A stretch of DNA of 64,000 nt from Lepidostoma basale (GCA_022606425.2 JAHDVF020000106.1:2108001-2172000), one strand, 5' to 3'. Shown: positions 39,894-50,265, counted from the first letter of the stretch. The notes: generated from the sequence alone by a model not told the origin. Translations and numbers: made by a program.

Positions 39894-41639
39894 CTTCTTC
39901 TTCTTCTTCGATGGCCCTACAGCCCATATCGAGCCTTAGCCTCCAGTATTCTTCGCCTCCAACTCCTCCTGTCCTCCGCTTCGACCCTCCAATCTGACAC
40001 TCTTAACAATCTTGTTCCATCTCTCCGAACTTCATCCTCCCATCGCAGCCTTGGTCGTCCAATTGGTCTTCTACCACCTGGGTGCCACTCCAGCAATCTT
40101 TTTGGGGTTCGCGATGACGGCATCCTCTGCACGTGACCGGCCCATCTCAGTCTATTCAGTCTGACCTGTGTGGAGAGACTGGGAGCTTTGTAAATATTGT
40201 ACAGCTCGTCATTATGCCGCACTCTCCAGCCTTCACCGTCATTCACAGGCCCCAGAATTCTGCGCAGCACCCTTCTCTCAAAAGTATCCAGTCGCTCTGC
40301 AGATTTCGCTGTCATTGTCCACGCCTCACACCCATAGGTCACTACTGTTCGGATGATTGTTTTATACAGGGTGATTTTGGTTTTCCAGTGTACGTTTCTT
40401 GATTTGAGCGCTGGTAGTAGAGAGAAGAATGTTTTGTTACCAATTGTGATTCTTCTTTCGATTTCCTTGTGATCTTCGTTTTCTTTTGTTATAGACGAAC
40501 CCAGGTAAGTGAAGTCCTCCACCATCTTAAAGTTGTATCTGTCCTTGAATCTGATGGTTCGCCTTGAGTTATGGGTTGCATTCCTGGTTTGTTTCATTAT
40601 TTGTGTCTTTTCTTCGTTTATCTCTAAACCCACCTCCTTGGCTGCTGTCTCTAAAGGCTCAAATACTTCGTGTATGGCTGCTAGGGATCTTCCTACAATG
40701 TTTAGGTCGTCTGCATATCCTATGATCTGGCTGCTATGAAAGTATGTGTTGGGATTCGTGTTAAGGTGGTAAGTTTTCCTTATGGCATATTCCAAACTCA
40801 GGTTAAAAAGTGTTGGGGCTAAACCATCACCTTGTTTGAGGCCCTGTGATACCATGAATTCATCTGTGAGCTCTCCTCCTATCTTGACTCTACATTTTGT
40901 ATTATCCATGGTTGCTTTTACCAGTCTTACTAACTTCGTAGGGATTTTGAAGTTCAAGAGTACATCATACAGTTTCTCTCTACTGATACTATCATAAGCC
41001 TGTTTGAAGTCAATGAACAGCTGATATACATCGACGTCAAATTCCCAGCATTTTGCTAGGATCTGCCTTGCTGTGAACAATTGATCACTTGTTGATCTGT
41101 TCCTCCTGAACCCAGCCTGGTACTCTCCGATGATGTTTTCTGCAAAGTGTTCAATTCTGTTTTTAAGTATTGTGGTAAAGATTTTGTATGATGTACTCAA
41201 AAGTGAGATGCCTCTGTGATTCTCGCATTTCAGCTTGTCTCCCTTTTTGTGGATTGGACATATTATACTCATCTGCCAATCTTCAGGGATATGTTCTAGG
41301 TTCCATATTTTTGTTATAATTGTGTGGATCAACTTATGGAGATGATCATTCCCATATTTCAGTAGCTCAGATGGTATATTATCCACTCCCGGTGCTTTAT
41401 TGTTTTTTAATTTCCTAATTACTAATTTCACTTCTGTGGCTGTGGGAGGATTTACTTCGTAATCATTTTCTGTGGGTACCTCGGTTATTTCATTTTCGGA
41501 ACTTGTGTTTGGGTTAAGTAGATGTTGGAAGTATTGCTTCCATCTGTCTTTGATCTTCTCTGAATCCGCTATGATGTCTCCCGCAGCGTCCCTACATAAG
41601 CTTGTATTTGGTTTGAACCCGTTCTTAAAAACGTGACAG
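39894..41639 (-). mobile_element. LINE-B, best copy, 10-bp target duplication
   Basis: 5'-truncated RTE-like element of 1,746 bp flanked by CACTTTTATT (39884-39893, 41640-41649). The 3' end, at the left, is GGGCTGTAGGGCCATCGAAG with five GAA repeats. Contains one long open frame (next entry). It lies in the inverted-repeat arm of HH5, so it is younger than that element. Confidence 0.92.
39917..41638 (-). CDS. LINE-B reverse transcriptase, 5'-truncated but open
   Basis: Open from the truncation point at 41638 to the stop at 39917, about 573 codons. A GTG-initiated part of 504 residues starts at 41431, but neither codon is the real start. Upstream codons NGFKPNTSLCRDAAGDIIAD and EKIKDRWKQYFQHLLNPNTS link to an endonuclease that is missing. 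RT motifs, counted from 41431: NKAPGVDNIPSELLKYG (11-27), CPIHKKGDKLKCENHRGISL (58-77), FIDFKQAYDS (139-148, Asp141 and Asp147), QGLKQGDGLAPTLFN (196-210), GYADDLNIVG (238-247, catalytic DD). Then VEDFTYLGSSITKENEDHKE, YGCEAWTMTAKSAERLDTFE, RWAGHVQRM and GRPRLRWEDEV. Role: target-primed reverse transcription. No stop or frameshift seen, so the insertion is recent. RTE-clade assignment is by motif resemblance. Confidence 0.93.
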   Translation of the reverse strand, partial: CHVFKNGFKPNTSLCRDAAGDIIADSEKIKDRWKQYFQHLLNPNTSSENEITEVPTENDYEVNPPTATEVKLVIRKLKNNKAPGVDNIPSELLKYGNDHLHKLIHTIITKIWNLEHIPEDWQMSIICPIHKKGDKLKCENHRGISLLSTSYKIFTTILKNRIEHFAENIIGEYQAGFRRNRSTSDQLFTARQILAKCWEFDVDVYQLFIDFKQAYDSISREKLYDVLLNFKIPTKLVRLVKATMDNTKCRVKIGGELTDEFMVSQGLKQGDGLAPTLFNLSLEYAIRKTYHLNTNPNTYFHSSQIIGYADDLNIVGRSLAAIHEVFEPLETAAKEVGLEINEEKTQIMKQTRNATHNSRRTIRFKDRYNFKMVEDFTYLGSSITKENEDHKEIERRITIGNKTFFSLLPALKSRNVHWKTKITLYKTIIRTVVTYGCEAWTMTAKSAERLDTFERRVLRRILGPVNDGEGWRVRHNDELYNIYKAPSLSTQVRLNRLRWAGHVQRMPSSRTPKRLLEWHPGGRRPIGRPRLRWEDEVRRDGTRLLRVSDWRVEAEDRRSWRRRILEAKARYGL

Positions 41640-42054
41640 CACTTTTATTAAAAAATAAAATTATATAGAAATGTTTCGGACAAACAATCCTTCTTCAGTA
41701 ACGATACACATTTAACATGATCTGACAGATGTTATAAATTTAACGTCAAGTCCAATCTTTGATTTATTTCCTTTGTTGTAAGTAATTCAGGAACCTCAAT
41801 AAGAACTTTAAATTATTATTTTAAAATTTAAATTGAATCATCATATTTGTTATAATAAAATCTTTATAACATCTGTTAGATCATGTAAACAGCAACAATT
41901 TTATAATATTTTTATAAATATGTATCTTTATTGAAGAAGGACTGTTTGTCCGAAACATATCTACGAGTATATAATTTTATTTTTTAATAAAAGTGTTGTA
42001 TATACAAAGTGTATAAAAAAGAAAAATATAAATAAAGTGCTTTAATTCATAAAA

Positions 42055-42240
42055 CAATCGTCAATTAAATGCTAAAAGGCGAGCACATTCGAAATCGGAA
42101 AAACCGACGACCGTACATTTACTATGTATGAATGTAGAGGAACTCGAGAGGTGTATCAGAACAGAGCATGGCTGTCCATCCTTTCAGCCTACCCCTCTGG
42201 AGAAACGGTGTGAAGGCTAGTTAGTTAGTTAGTATATTTT
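42055..42240 (+). mobile_element. LINE-A 3' end fragment
   Basis: LKGEHIRNRKNRRPYI-like, MNVEELERCIRTEHGCPSFQ and SGETV in decayed frames; three GTTA repeats. Confidence 0.75.
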
Positions 42241-42540
42241 TGCTACACTTAGTATATCTGATTTCGTAACAAATGACATACAAAACTCCACCTGTTTATA
42301 TTATTCACCCCTCCTCTTCACTATCCCCTTTCCACTGTAACAAGGGTAATAATTGCCTCTAGCAGGGGTGAAACACTTGTCTGCCTGGGGTGGTTATTTA
42401 TATATCAATGTACCTCTAAATCCCACGCGGCAACTACCCCAGAAATACAACTATTTTGACTGTCTATTTTCGAAATCACTACCCTCGCTTTATTCTTGTT
42501 TCTACCCTATTTTTAAATACGTGCGTTTCGTAAAACGATT
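42241..42540. other. Unassigned
   Basis: Pyrimidine-rich, moderate GC; a 63-codon frame at 42353 has no motif. Confidence 0.4.
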
Positions 42541-42720
42541 TTAGAATGCTTGAGAAGTGTAATAGCGGACACTGTTAGGACTAAAAGTATGCTGAGAACA
42601 ACGGAAATGATAAAACTACGTGATATTGCTGGGAAGACTCGTCGTATAAGGAACACCACAATCCTAGAAGTCTGCGAGGTTCAAGATATGGTCAGATTGG
42701 GGAGTCAGTACTAGGAAAAT
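42541..42720 (+). pseudogene. LINE-C-like fragment
   Basis: ADTVRTKSMLRTTEMIKLRD, IAGKTRRIRNTTILEVCEVQ, DMVRLG: diverged LINE-C relative. Confidence 0.68.
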
Positions 42721-43195
42721 TTGACAGAGGCAAGAACAACTTCGACAAAGAAGCCATCCGAAGAATTAAGTTGGGTTGGGTATCTTTTGGGAAATTGCGT
42801 CATATTTTCGTTTCTCAAATACCACAATGCCTCGAGATCATAGTCTTCAACCAGTGCGTCTTGCAAGTCATAACATATGGGGTCGAGACGTGGACGCTGA
42901 CAAGGGATCTAGTGTACAAGTTCCAGGTCGCCCAGCGCGCAATGGGAAGAGCCATGCTAGGAATAACAGAGTGGGTCAGAATTAGAAATGTTTTTTTTTC
43001 GACAATGAACCAAGGTGACTGAGGTGGTTTTGAGGATAGTGGCTGGCCACATTTGTCGGAGAACTGACAACCGATGGGCTGGAGTGGAGACCGCGCACAA
43101 GATTATGTACTTCCCCCTGTTCGCTGGACCGACGATATTGTAAGGACTGCTGAACATGGATGGATGAGACTGGCATTGGCGTGCTTTGAGAGAAT
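42721..43195 (+). pseudogene. LINE-F fragment
   Basis: RIKLGWVSFGKLRHIFVSQI, FNQCVLQVITYGVETWTLTR, DLVYKFQVAQRAMGRAMLGI, then shifted frames with VAGHICRRTDNRWAGVETAH-like and RWTDDIVRTAEHGWMRLA. The GRP block is poorly kept. Confidence 0.78.
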
Positions 43196-43505
43196 CCTTA
43201 AGTTCAGCAGCGGACGACAGACGACGAATAAGTCATTCCAGAATCATTATTTATCCATTGACTGACATATTATATCTACCCGACGGTGACTGTCATTTGA
43301 AAGAAAACCTCTCTATCTTCAAAAAATGTAGTTCTACTACCCTGAAAATTTTGTCTGCAATGATCTCCGAAAAGTTCTCAAGAAATATAACTCATTAATC
43401 TGCCTTACATTTAATTTTTATCTCTTCGTTCGTATATCATATATTCTATCATAATTATTCTTATTGATGTATTTTATTTCTTCATTTTCTTGCTGTAAGA
43501 TCTTA
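43196..43505. other. Unassigned
   Basis: Nothing recognised. Confidence 0.4.
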
Positions 43506-43800
43506 CGATATCCATTTTGGTCATGTAATTAAGACATCCAACTTTCTCTCCATCTCTTCGATTGTCGTCTTGGTGGTCTCTGGAGTCTCGTGCACCACGA
43601 TCTTGAGAATCCTCGTAGGGTCCATCCTCTCAATGTGGTCCCTCCAGAATCGTCTTCTCTTCCTACTCCATCTCACAATATCATAAATATTGCAGGTTCT
43701 GCAAATCTTTCCGTTGGGTATACTGATAGGTCGCAATGTTTTCATTTCTGCTGTTCTAAGGAGATGTTTCGTTCTGACAGGATCTGCTCATGGTCGCTTA
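43506..43800 (-). pseudogene. LINE-C-like C-terminal fragment
   Basis: Minus strand: MKTLRPISIPNGKICRTCNI, YDIVRWSRKRRRFWRDHIER, MDPTRILKIVVHETPETTKT. A diverged member with the IVRWSRKRR block. Confidence 0.7.
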
Positions 43801-44145
43801 GTGATATCATTTTACTTCATTTCTAATATTAAAACTTTTTGTGAATCTATTAAATTGTTATCAAAAATCTGTGTTTTAGATTAATCTCATTTTGTATACA
43901 TCAATGCCTCCAAAACAAACAGTTTTTATTCTTTGTTTTGTGTGCACAAGTTATTTACGAGTGTTTCCACCCACATTTACCCTTCGTACGACATTAGGGG
44001 CGCCTGTAGTGCCCAGTCCGCCTCTGCACACACATTAGGGGCACTGATTTGTAACTGCAGGGGGGCGCTAGGGATGGGCTAGTGAAATCGAATAAATAAT
44101 CGATTAACTTCCTTTTGTGTACTCAATATTAATGAAAACGTTCAT
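43801..44145. other. Unassigned; GC-rich patch at 43970-44080
   Basis: ATTAGGGGCGCC and ATTAGGGGCACTG form a short imperfect direct repeat about 45 bp apart. No gene. Confidence 0.4.
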
Positions 44146-44149
44146 TTCT

Positions 44150-44620
44150 TAATATTTTATTAAATTATATTACATTTCATTTATTTATTTTCAATATATC
44201 CAAAGCATTACATATTTTTTTTCCAATACACTAAAGATACAAGTTGGAGATACACAATAATAAGTAATACATAATAAAATAATAAAAAGAGCGAGAAACA
44301 TAAGATGCATGACAAATTAATAAATGAATATACCATACAATTATAATAAAGATAGTACTTCCCTCAGATGAGCCAAACTATCACAAAGTACTTCAAACTC
44401 CGAGGTGATAATATTAAGCAAAGATATTGCTCTACCTACCGACATAATCATTGGTAGGTTGGTTATGCATCGTGGGAGATAAAACAATATATGGCCCCTT
44501 TGTCGAAGATAATTATCAGGGACGAACAGACCTACATCACTTAGGATTTCTGAGTTGTGTACACAACCGCCTATAAGTCGAAAGAAATGATGTGACATGC
44601 TTTGCCTCGCTAGGGCATTA
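44150..44620 (-). pseudogene. LINE-D C-terminal fragment
   Basis: Minus frame MSHHFFRLIGGCVHNSEILS, DVGLFVPDNYLRQRGHILFY, LPRCITNLPMIMSVGRAISL, LNIITSEFEVL. AT-rich 3' UTR to the left. Confidence 0.78.
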
Positions 44621-44820
44621 TATATAAACTAACTCACCACGCCGTCTCTCTGGAGGGGTAGGCAGAAATAATGGACCGCCACATTGTTCTGTCCTGACGT
44701 ACTTCTCTACACGCACCTTGATTTCGCCGACTCCTTACGTGGCCTTTTTTTAATATTTGATTGATTGAATCGTGCCATATTTTCCTCAGCTTTCTTCTAT
44801 TTCTAGTTCCGTTTTATTAA
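44621..44820 (-). mobile_element. LINE-A 3' end fragment
   Basis: Short reverse tail (AACTAACTC), CACGCCGTCTCTCTGGAGGG signature, then decayed codons to GTRNRR. Confidence 0.75.
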
Positions 44821-45034
44821 AGTAAATAAATATATATACTATATATAATGGTCCAGAAAGACTATTAATATCTTTTTTATAAATATTTGTCGGAAATTGT
44901 TGTTCTCGTGAGTTTCTGATACTTTATTTTGGGCATTTTTTATTTCTTTAATAAAAATAATTAAATAACATAATATTTCATGAGTGGCTTAGAGCTGAAC
45001 GAAAAATATTTTTTGAATTCACTGTGAAATAACT
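44821..45034. other. Unassigned
   Basis: AT-rich; nothing recognised. Confidence 0.4.
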
Positions 45035-45302
45035 AAAAATGGACCGAGTGGCAAAATTGAAATGGCAAAGGGCTGGACACTTGGCTAGACAGGGTGGCTA
45101 CAGATGGGCACCCAGGATACTCGGTTGGAGACCATGGGCAAATAGGCGAAGTGTCGGAAGGCCAGTGATGAAATGGACCGTTGATATTGTCAAAAGGGTT
45201 GGAAAATCTTAGATACTAATAGGGCAGGATAGAGACGAGTGGAGGAAATTGGAAGAGGCCTATATCCAGCAGTGGAGGGAAGAAGGCTAGCAAAGAAGAA
45301 GA
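45035..45302 (+). pseudogene. LINE-F C-terminal fragment
   Basis: MDRVAKLKWQRAGHLARQGG, YRWAPRILGWRPWANRRSVG, RPVMKWTVDIVKRVGKS, stop, ILIGQDRDEWRKLEEAYIQQ, WREEG, stop, then AAAGAAGAAGAAT. Diverged subfamily. Confidence 0.78.
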
Positions 45303-45409
45303 ATAATAATATTTTTTTAAATATATTAAAACAAAAAGCTTACTTTGCGAATGTAATTAATATTTTATTTTTAAAATTAACATATTTCATTTAATTATTT
45401 AATTTTTTC

Positions 45410-45749
45410 GAAGCGAATCGAGGGCAGACACAGTAAATAAAGACCAAGCAAATTTTGAGGACTTCCGAGGAGGACGAGACACTGAGGATGATAGCAGGCA
45501 AGGCACTGAGAGATAGCGTGAGGAACACCAGAATAATAGAGATATGTGAGGTTGAGGATATTATAAGATGGAGCAGACAGCGAAAAAGGGACTGGTACGG
45601 TCATATTCAAAGAATGGACACCACCAGACTCCCCTATATTTCACTACATAATCAGCCTCATGGGACTCGTCCTCGTGGAAGACCTACAAGGTGGAAGGAC
45701 AGCTGGGAGTCTATCTCACAGGAGGAGCAACACTCTGGAGAACACTTAC
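45410..45749 (+). pseudogene. LINE-C C-terminal domain
   Basis: RADTVNKDQANFEDFRG (frameshifted), then [80 protein letters not shown]. Truncated at GAACACTTAC, where the SINE-1 head begins. Confidence 0.82.
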
Positions 45750-45830
45750 ATTGCCATCGCCGGGAATCGAATCCGGGACCTTCGGTGTGACAGTCAAAGC
45801 TCTTACTACTCTGCCACGAAGGTAGCCACG
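45750..45830 (-). mobile_element. SINE-1 head
   Basis: The minus strand has GGCTACCTTCGTGGCAGAGT with A box and GGATTCGATTCC B box, nearly identical to 37877-37945. The body is missing. Confidence 0.75.
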
Positions 45831-46045
45831 TGGAAGCATATGGAGTAGGCCTACGTCTAGGAGTGGACGGATACAAGCTGATGATGATGATCTCAGAAAA
45901 TAATAATTGTGTGGCGATCCATCAGTTCTGCCTATCCATTAGGGCGATGGAAGGACAGCTGGGAGTCTACCTCACAGGAGGAGCAACACTCTGGAGAACA
46001 GACCACATAGGTCTACAACAAGTAAGAAGAAGAATTGATACGAAT
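45831..46045 (+). mobile_element. Mosaic: LINE-F tip, LINE-A tip, LINE-C end
   Basis: 45831-45890 GGAGTAGGCCTACGTCTAGG to GCTGATGATGATGAT; 45905-45945 GTGTGGCGATCCATCAGTTC to CTATCCATTAG; 45949-46045 RWKDSW...[14 protein letters not shown] codons to a GAA tail. The first two pieces and the preceding SINE head recur inverted at 37755-37945. Confidence 0.7.
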
Positions 46046-46084
46046 ACGAAATTGCATATACACAGATTCAAATCATAAGTAACG

Positions 46085-46445
46085 TAGCTCACACAAATAC
46101 TCATTACACTTATAACCGTGGTGTTCACAGTTACAACACAAGACAAGGACACAATCTACACCCACCTGATACTCGTACTACAGTTTGGTCTTAAGTCTCT
46201 GCTGTACCTGGCTTGTAGGGAATATAACAGGCTTCCTGAGGGTATTCGAGGCTCTTATAATGTAGCTAACAGCCTAAAGCTGTATTACCTCAGGCAGTAT
46301 GTGGAAAGTGGTAATTATTAGTATATTAGGGGATCTTGATTTTTATTCTGCTTGTTATAATATTTTTGGGTTTGTAATAATTGTGTGTTCTGTCATGAAT
46401 ATATCATATCTTTGTTATGTATTTTTTATATAAATAAAAAATAAT
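46085..46445 (+). pseudogene. Non-LTR element 3' end
   Basis: Encodes GLKSLLYLACREYNRLPEGI, RGSYNVANSLKLYYLRQYVE, SGNY stop; the REYN.LP..IR..... pattern is the common end of CR1/Jockey-type polyproteins. 3' UTR into ATAAATAAAAAATAA. Confidence 0.7.
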
Positions 46446-46860
46446 TAAGATTTTAAAGTTTTTAAATCGTTCGCGAAAAAATAATACACGAATCTCATCA
46501 CTATTGTGCTTACGGACAATGTTTGGTACCTATTTACGCACACTGGCGACACTGCAAGGGACTCCGTTTAATGGCAACATTAGACCAAGCGCCATGCTAC
46601 ATACGTACATGTATGTTCTCGGTTTACGAGCACGAATCTATACGGCGATTATCTATGGCGAAAGAACTATTTTATAGTAGGCATTTACCTACAATCGTAA
46701 AGGGAAATGGTCCCTTTTGTTACGTTGTTTCGTAATGTGACGTCATTAGGGAAGAAATAGAATGACCTATGATCGATAAAATTCCTTTCTTTTAAACTGA
46801 ATTTTGTCATAAAAGCACAGTTCTGGGTCAGGTACTCGATTGGATTAAATTGATTTAAAA
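46446..46860. other. Unassigned
   Basis: A 70-codon frame (46523-46735) has no motif. Confidence 0.4.
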
Positions 46861-46864
46861 AAAA

Positions 46865-47222
46865 TACAGTAGAATAAATGCAGTAGAAATGAGATCTCTT
46901 AGACGAATGTGTGAATACTCTGTGTATGATAGAATGTCGAATGAAAGTATAAGAAGTGAATGCGGTGCGAATGATGGTGTCATGAACAAAATAATGGAAG
47001 GATCATTAAGATGGTTTGGAAAAAATTATGTGTTAACGATGTAAATGGAACCAGAATTAAAGGAAGACCGAGGAAAACGTGGCACGATCAAATAAATCAA
47101 ATATTGAATTTCGGCCATGTGAGGAGTCAGAGAAATCGACGCGCGTGCATGACACGATGGAATATTGAGGAAGCGAGACAAATATGTCTAGAAAGAAAAG
47201 TGTGGCAGTCCATTCGGTAAGA
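46865..47222 (+). mobile_element. LINE-A fragment, half of an inverted pair
   Basis: SRINAVEMRSLRRMCEYSVY, DRMSNESIRSECGANDGVMN, KIMEGSLRWFG, deletion, then RPRKTWHDQINQILNFGHV and CMTRWNIEEARQICLERKVW, breaking at CAGTCCATTCGG. Confidence 0.8.
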
Positions 47223-47700
47223 CGGCGCGCGCGCGTCGATTTCTCTGACTCATCACGTAGCCGACATTCAATATTTGATTTATTTGATCGTGCCACGTTT
47301 TCCTCGGTCTTACTCTATTTCTAATCCTATTTATATCGTTAACATATCTTTTTTTGCCATTCTTGCTTCATTCATTCTTTCCACGTGTCCAAACCATTTC
47401 AATGTTGATTTTATTATTTTGTTCATAACACTCTCATTCTCACCGCATTCACTTCTGTTATTATCATTCGACACTCTATCATACACAGATTTTCCACACA
47501 TCTCATTTCTTCTACATTTCTTCTACTTTCATCCTTCTTTTGCCAATTCCATGCTTCGTTTCCATACATAAGGGTCGGTACAAGACCATTGTAATACTCG
47601 TAAAACCGGTAAGACCATTGAAGACTAAGAACAAACATCATTGTGCACTGCCATTTAGGCTTTTTTTGGATAGGCTTTTGTTTGCGATGGATGCTTAAAA
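47223..47700 (-). mobile_element. LINE-A fragment, inverted partner
   Basis: Begins at CGCGCGCGCGTCGATTTCTC (reverse of RNRRAR) and reads back through HDQINQILNVGYV, WFGHVERMNE, and SEAWNWQKKDES to MYGNEAW and a short duplication near 47585-47650. Meets the plus copy tail to head at about 47222. Confidence 0.78.
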
Positions 47701-48935
47701 ATGGTCCACTTTTGCATAAGGACTTACGTGACATAATTCATCGGTAATAACTTCCCCTACAACCTCCTAGAAGGAATAGATTCAATAACCAATGACTCTT
47801 TATTGGTGATTTCATATTTTCTCTGTGCATTGAAAAATAGGGCAACATTTTGATATCTCAATCGCGAAAGTGCGAACATTATCAACAACGATAAATAATA
47901 AAATAAGGGAGGAAATGGAACGCCCGCGAACAAAGGCCCCCGGCGTCCCTATGGGGTGGGGGCGTCGCTAGCCATTGAAAGAACGCGTCGGGAGTTTGAG
48001 GGGGGTTCGCAAAAAGCATGGTGGAAAATCAATACGCACATCATCTTTTTACACTCTTTCTTTATATTACAACAACAGGTTACTGGGTAACAACTATATT
48101 CGATCCTTTCGTATGAAGCACTTTAATCAAATCAGTTTATTATTATCATTCTGATTTATAACTTTAAAAAGTATACATAATTTTTTTTTACATTTTTCAA
48201 AAGTATATATATCTAAGAGTATTGTGGTAAAATTTGAGTTAAAATTTGATTTCACAACCTTTACGTTGCTTAAATTTAAAAAAAATCAAAAGATACGACT
48301 TTCGATATGCACATTAATCAAACGGCTGGTTACAGTATTATAAGTTTTTTTTTTCCATATTACTCAATACTATCGAAATATTTAAAGTGCAAAGATTGTA
48401 ACAGGGATGTTTCGTTCACAACATACGGACACAGAGGATTAGGTTTTTTGAGCTGAAGGAATTTTGTATGGTGCAGGCATGGCTGATTGATTGTAGGTAA
48501 GACTTTTTCGTTAAAAAAAACTTTAAACGTGTTTTTCTCAAAACTATATCTTTTCTTATGTTAATTATTGTTATGTTACACGTTGTTTATGTTAATAATA
48601 ATAATAATAAATACATATCTTTTTATATTTTTCAAAAGTGTAACCGTTGACCTTAATAACCCTTATATCAATATCTATAATATTGTAGTATTTTCATAAA
48701 AAAAAAAAAAAATTAAAAACAGTCTTTTTTTCGAGCGTCTAAACCGGAATGATCCCTTAACTTAAAAGACATTACAAACTGCATAAATGTTAAAGGCATC
48801 TATTGAGTACACGTAAAATATTATACACACACAATATAATACCAGGAACGCTTTTGAGATGGTTCGACATTAGGAAGATAAGATAGTCTCCAAAGTCAAG
48901 ATATTCATTTGTGGTGCAGCATTATTAAACATAAT
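47701..48935. other. Unassigned
   Basis: Mostly AT-rich; a GC-rich patch at 47915-48010 has no coding signature. No repeat partner noticed. Confidence 0.45.
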
Positions 48936-48939
48936 TTCA

Positions 48940-49090
48940 AAACACTTTTATTGGTTTTTACACAACTTCATATCTTTTATGCTAAAATCAACCGGTTTCG
49001 CTCCCGCCGGATCTTCATAAATATCACCTATTACGAATCTCGTAGCGAAACCGGTTGGTTTTGACAAAAATAAAGTATACATTTATTGTT
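48940..49090. repeat. HH8 hammerhead-like hairpin element
   Basis: Inverted GAAACCGGTT blocks (minus 48990-49005, plus 49038-49050) with flanking arms AAAATCAACCGGTTTCGC and GCGAAACCGGTTGGTTTT. The minus strand has TATGAAGATCCGGCGGGAGC before GAAACCGG, recalling CUGAAGA plus stem II. Core residues altered in both. Confidence 0.55.
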
Positions 49091-49104
49091 TTAAATAATG
49101 AATA

Positions 49105-49422
49105 AAATTAAAAAGGATCCCTGAAATGGTTTGGATATATGGAACGAATGGATGAGAGTAGAATGGTTAAAATGTTGTACACAAGCAGCGTGAGTGGGAA
49201 AGGAAGCCGATGACGACCGAGGAAAACATGGCATGACCAAATTAATCAATTACTAAAAGGCGGCCACATTCGAAGTCAGAATAATCGACGTGCGTGCATG
49301 GTACGATGTATGAATGTAGAGGAAGCCCGAGAGGTATGCCAGAACAGGCCATTGTGACGATCCATCCTCTCTTCCTACCCCTCCGGGGAAATGGCGTGAT
49401 GGTTAGTTATTTTTTTTAATTT
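49105..49422 (+). mobile_element. LINE-A 3' fragment (third subfamily)
   Basis: RSLKWFGYMERMDESRMVKM (shifted), LYTSSVSGKGSR, RPRKTWHDQINQLLKGGHIR, SQNNRRACMVRCMNVEEARE, VCQNRPL, stop; ends GGCGTGATGGTTAGTTA. Confidence 0.8.
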
Positions 49423-49444
49423 TTTTTTATAAAATATGTAAAAC

Positions 49445-50265
49445 TCCATATTATGAATGGGAATGCTGGGGACCAACTCTCTGCAGCTTCGAAGAGATAG
49501 CCATCTAATAATCCATTTATTTAGATTAATCAGGGGATATTTCGAAAACTTTACCGTGCTGGAAGATGTTTGGTCTTTTTGTCCCTGACAGATATCTTCG
49601 ACAGCGACAGAATAGATTGTTTTACCTATCGGCCACAAAAACCAACCTGCTTCTGGTGACACCTGTGGGAAGAGCAATTAGTCTGCTGAACGCGGTCTCC
49701 TCGGAGATCGACATCTTTCGTATTAGTGAAAGCACGTTCAAAGACAAATACTCTATACTCGTACTTTAGAGAGTACATATCTTGTCTTCCTAATGTCGAA
49801 CCATCTCTCATGCGTTCCTGGTATTATATTCTGCTTTATTTAGAACTGTGTCCTGTTCCTGGGATGTATATGTCCAACTGTCTCGCCATCTTTTGGGTGG
49901 TCTTCCTGGAGGAGGATTTCCTGTTGGTACTTTATTTGCGGCTATATTTATCACTCTTTCAGAAGATGCTCTTTCCACATGATCTCTCCAGTAGCGTCTT
50001 CTCAGTCTTCCCCATCGCACGACATCTTCCACATTCCAGATCTTTCTTCTTTCGTAATTTCTTACTCTGTCTAAGAGTGTCGTTTCCGAATCGGATCAGG
50101 AAGTCTTCATTTCTGTGGTTCTTAGGAGCCCTCGTTTCGTTTCCATATGTCATTATATACATATATATTCTATATTATAATATATATTTTATTTTACCTG
50201 TACTCAATAGATGCGTTATATTGCTTGTAATGTCTGTAGAGATAATAAACTGATTTGATTTAATA
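49445..50265 (+). pseudogene. LINE-D end interrupted by LINE-C-like insertion
   Basis: 49445-49826: GMLGTNSLQLRR-like, then FGLFVPDRYLRQRQNRLFYL, TKTNLLLVTPVGRAISLLNA, VSSEIDIFRISESTF. It resumes about 50190 in the 3' UTR (TTTTACCTGTACTCAATAGA) and ends CTGATTTGATTTAAT. The gap holds an inverted LINE-C-like fragment. Confidence 0.78.
49827..50165 (-). pseudogene. LINE-C-like end inside LINE-D
   Basis: Minus strand: TYGNETRAPKNHRNEDFLIR, FGNDTLRQSKKLRK, then MEDVVRWGRLRRRYWRDHVE, RASSERVINIAANKVPTGNP, PPGRPPKRWRDSWTYTSQEQ. A diverged subfamily with GRPPKRW.DSW. Confidence 0.78.

Larger units (their letters stand above)
39811..42035. mobile_element. HH5 hairpin element, host of LINE-B
   Basis: Outer arms TTTGCATATACAACACTTTT (39870-39890) and AAAAGTGTTGTATATACAAA (41990-42010). 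Inner arms TTATTAAAAAATAAAATTAT to TTTCGGACAAAC (41646-41685) and GTTTGTCCGAAACATATC to TTTTATTTTTTAATAA (41943-41988). Ribozyme-like minus motif: CTGAAGA (41692-41698), GGATTGTTTGTCC, GAAACATTTC, with GUC changed to UUC. It seems to sit inside an HH2 element: AGTGTTTTAATT at the left and AGTGCTTTAATT at the right. Confidence 0.65.

Noticed and set aside
49726..50253. 175-codon plus-strand open frame
   Set aside because: Antisense of a LINE-C-like fragment inside LINE-D; the minus strand gives the meaningful reading.
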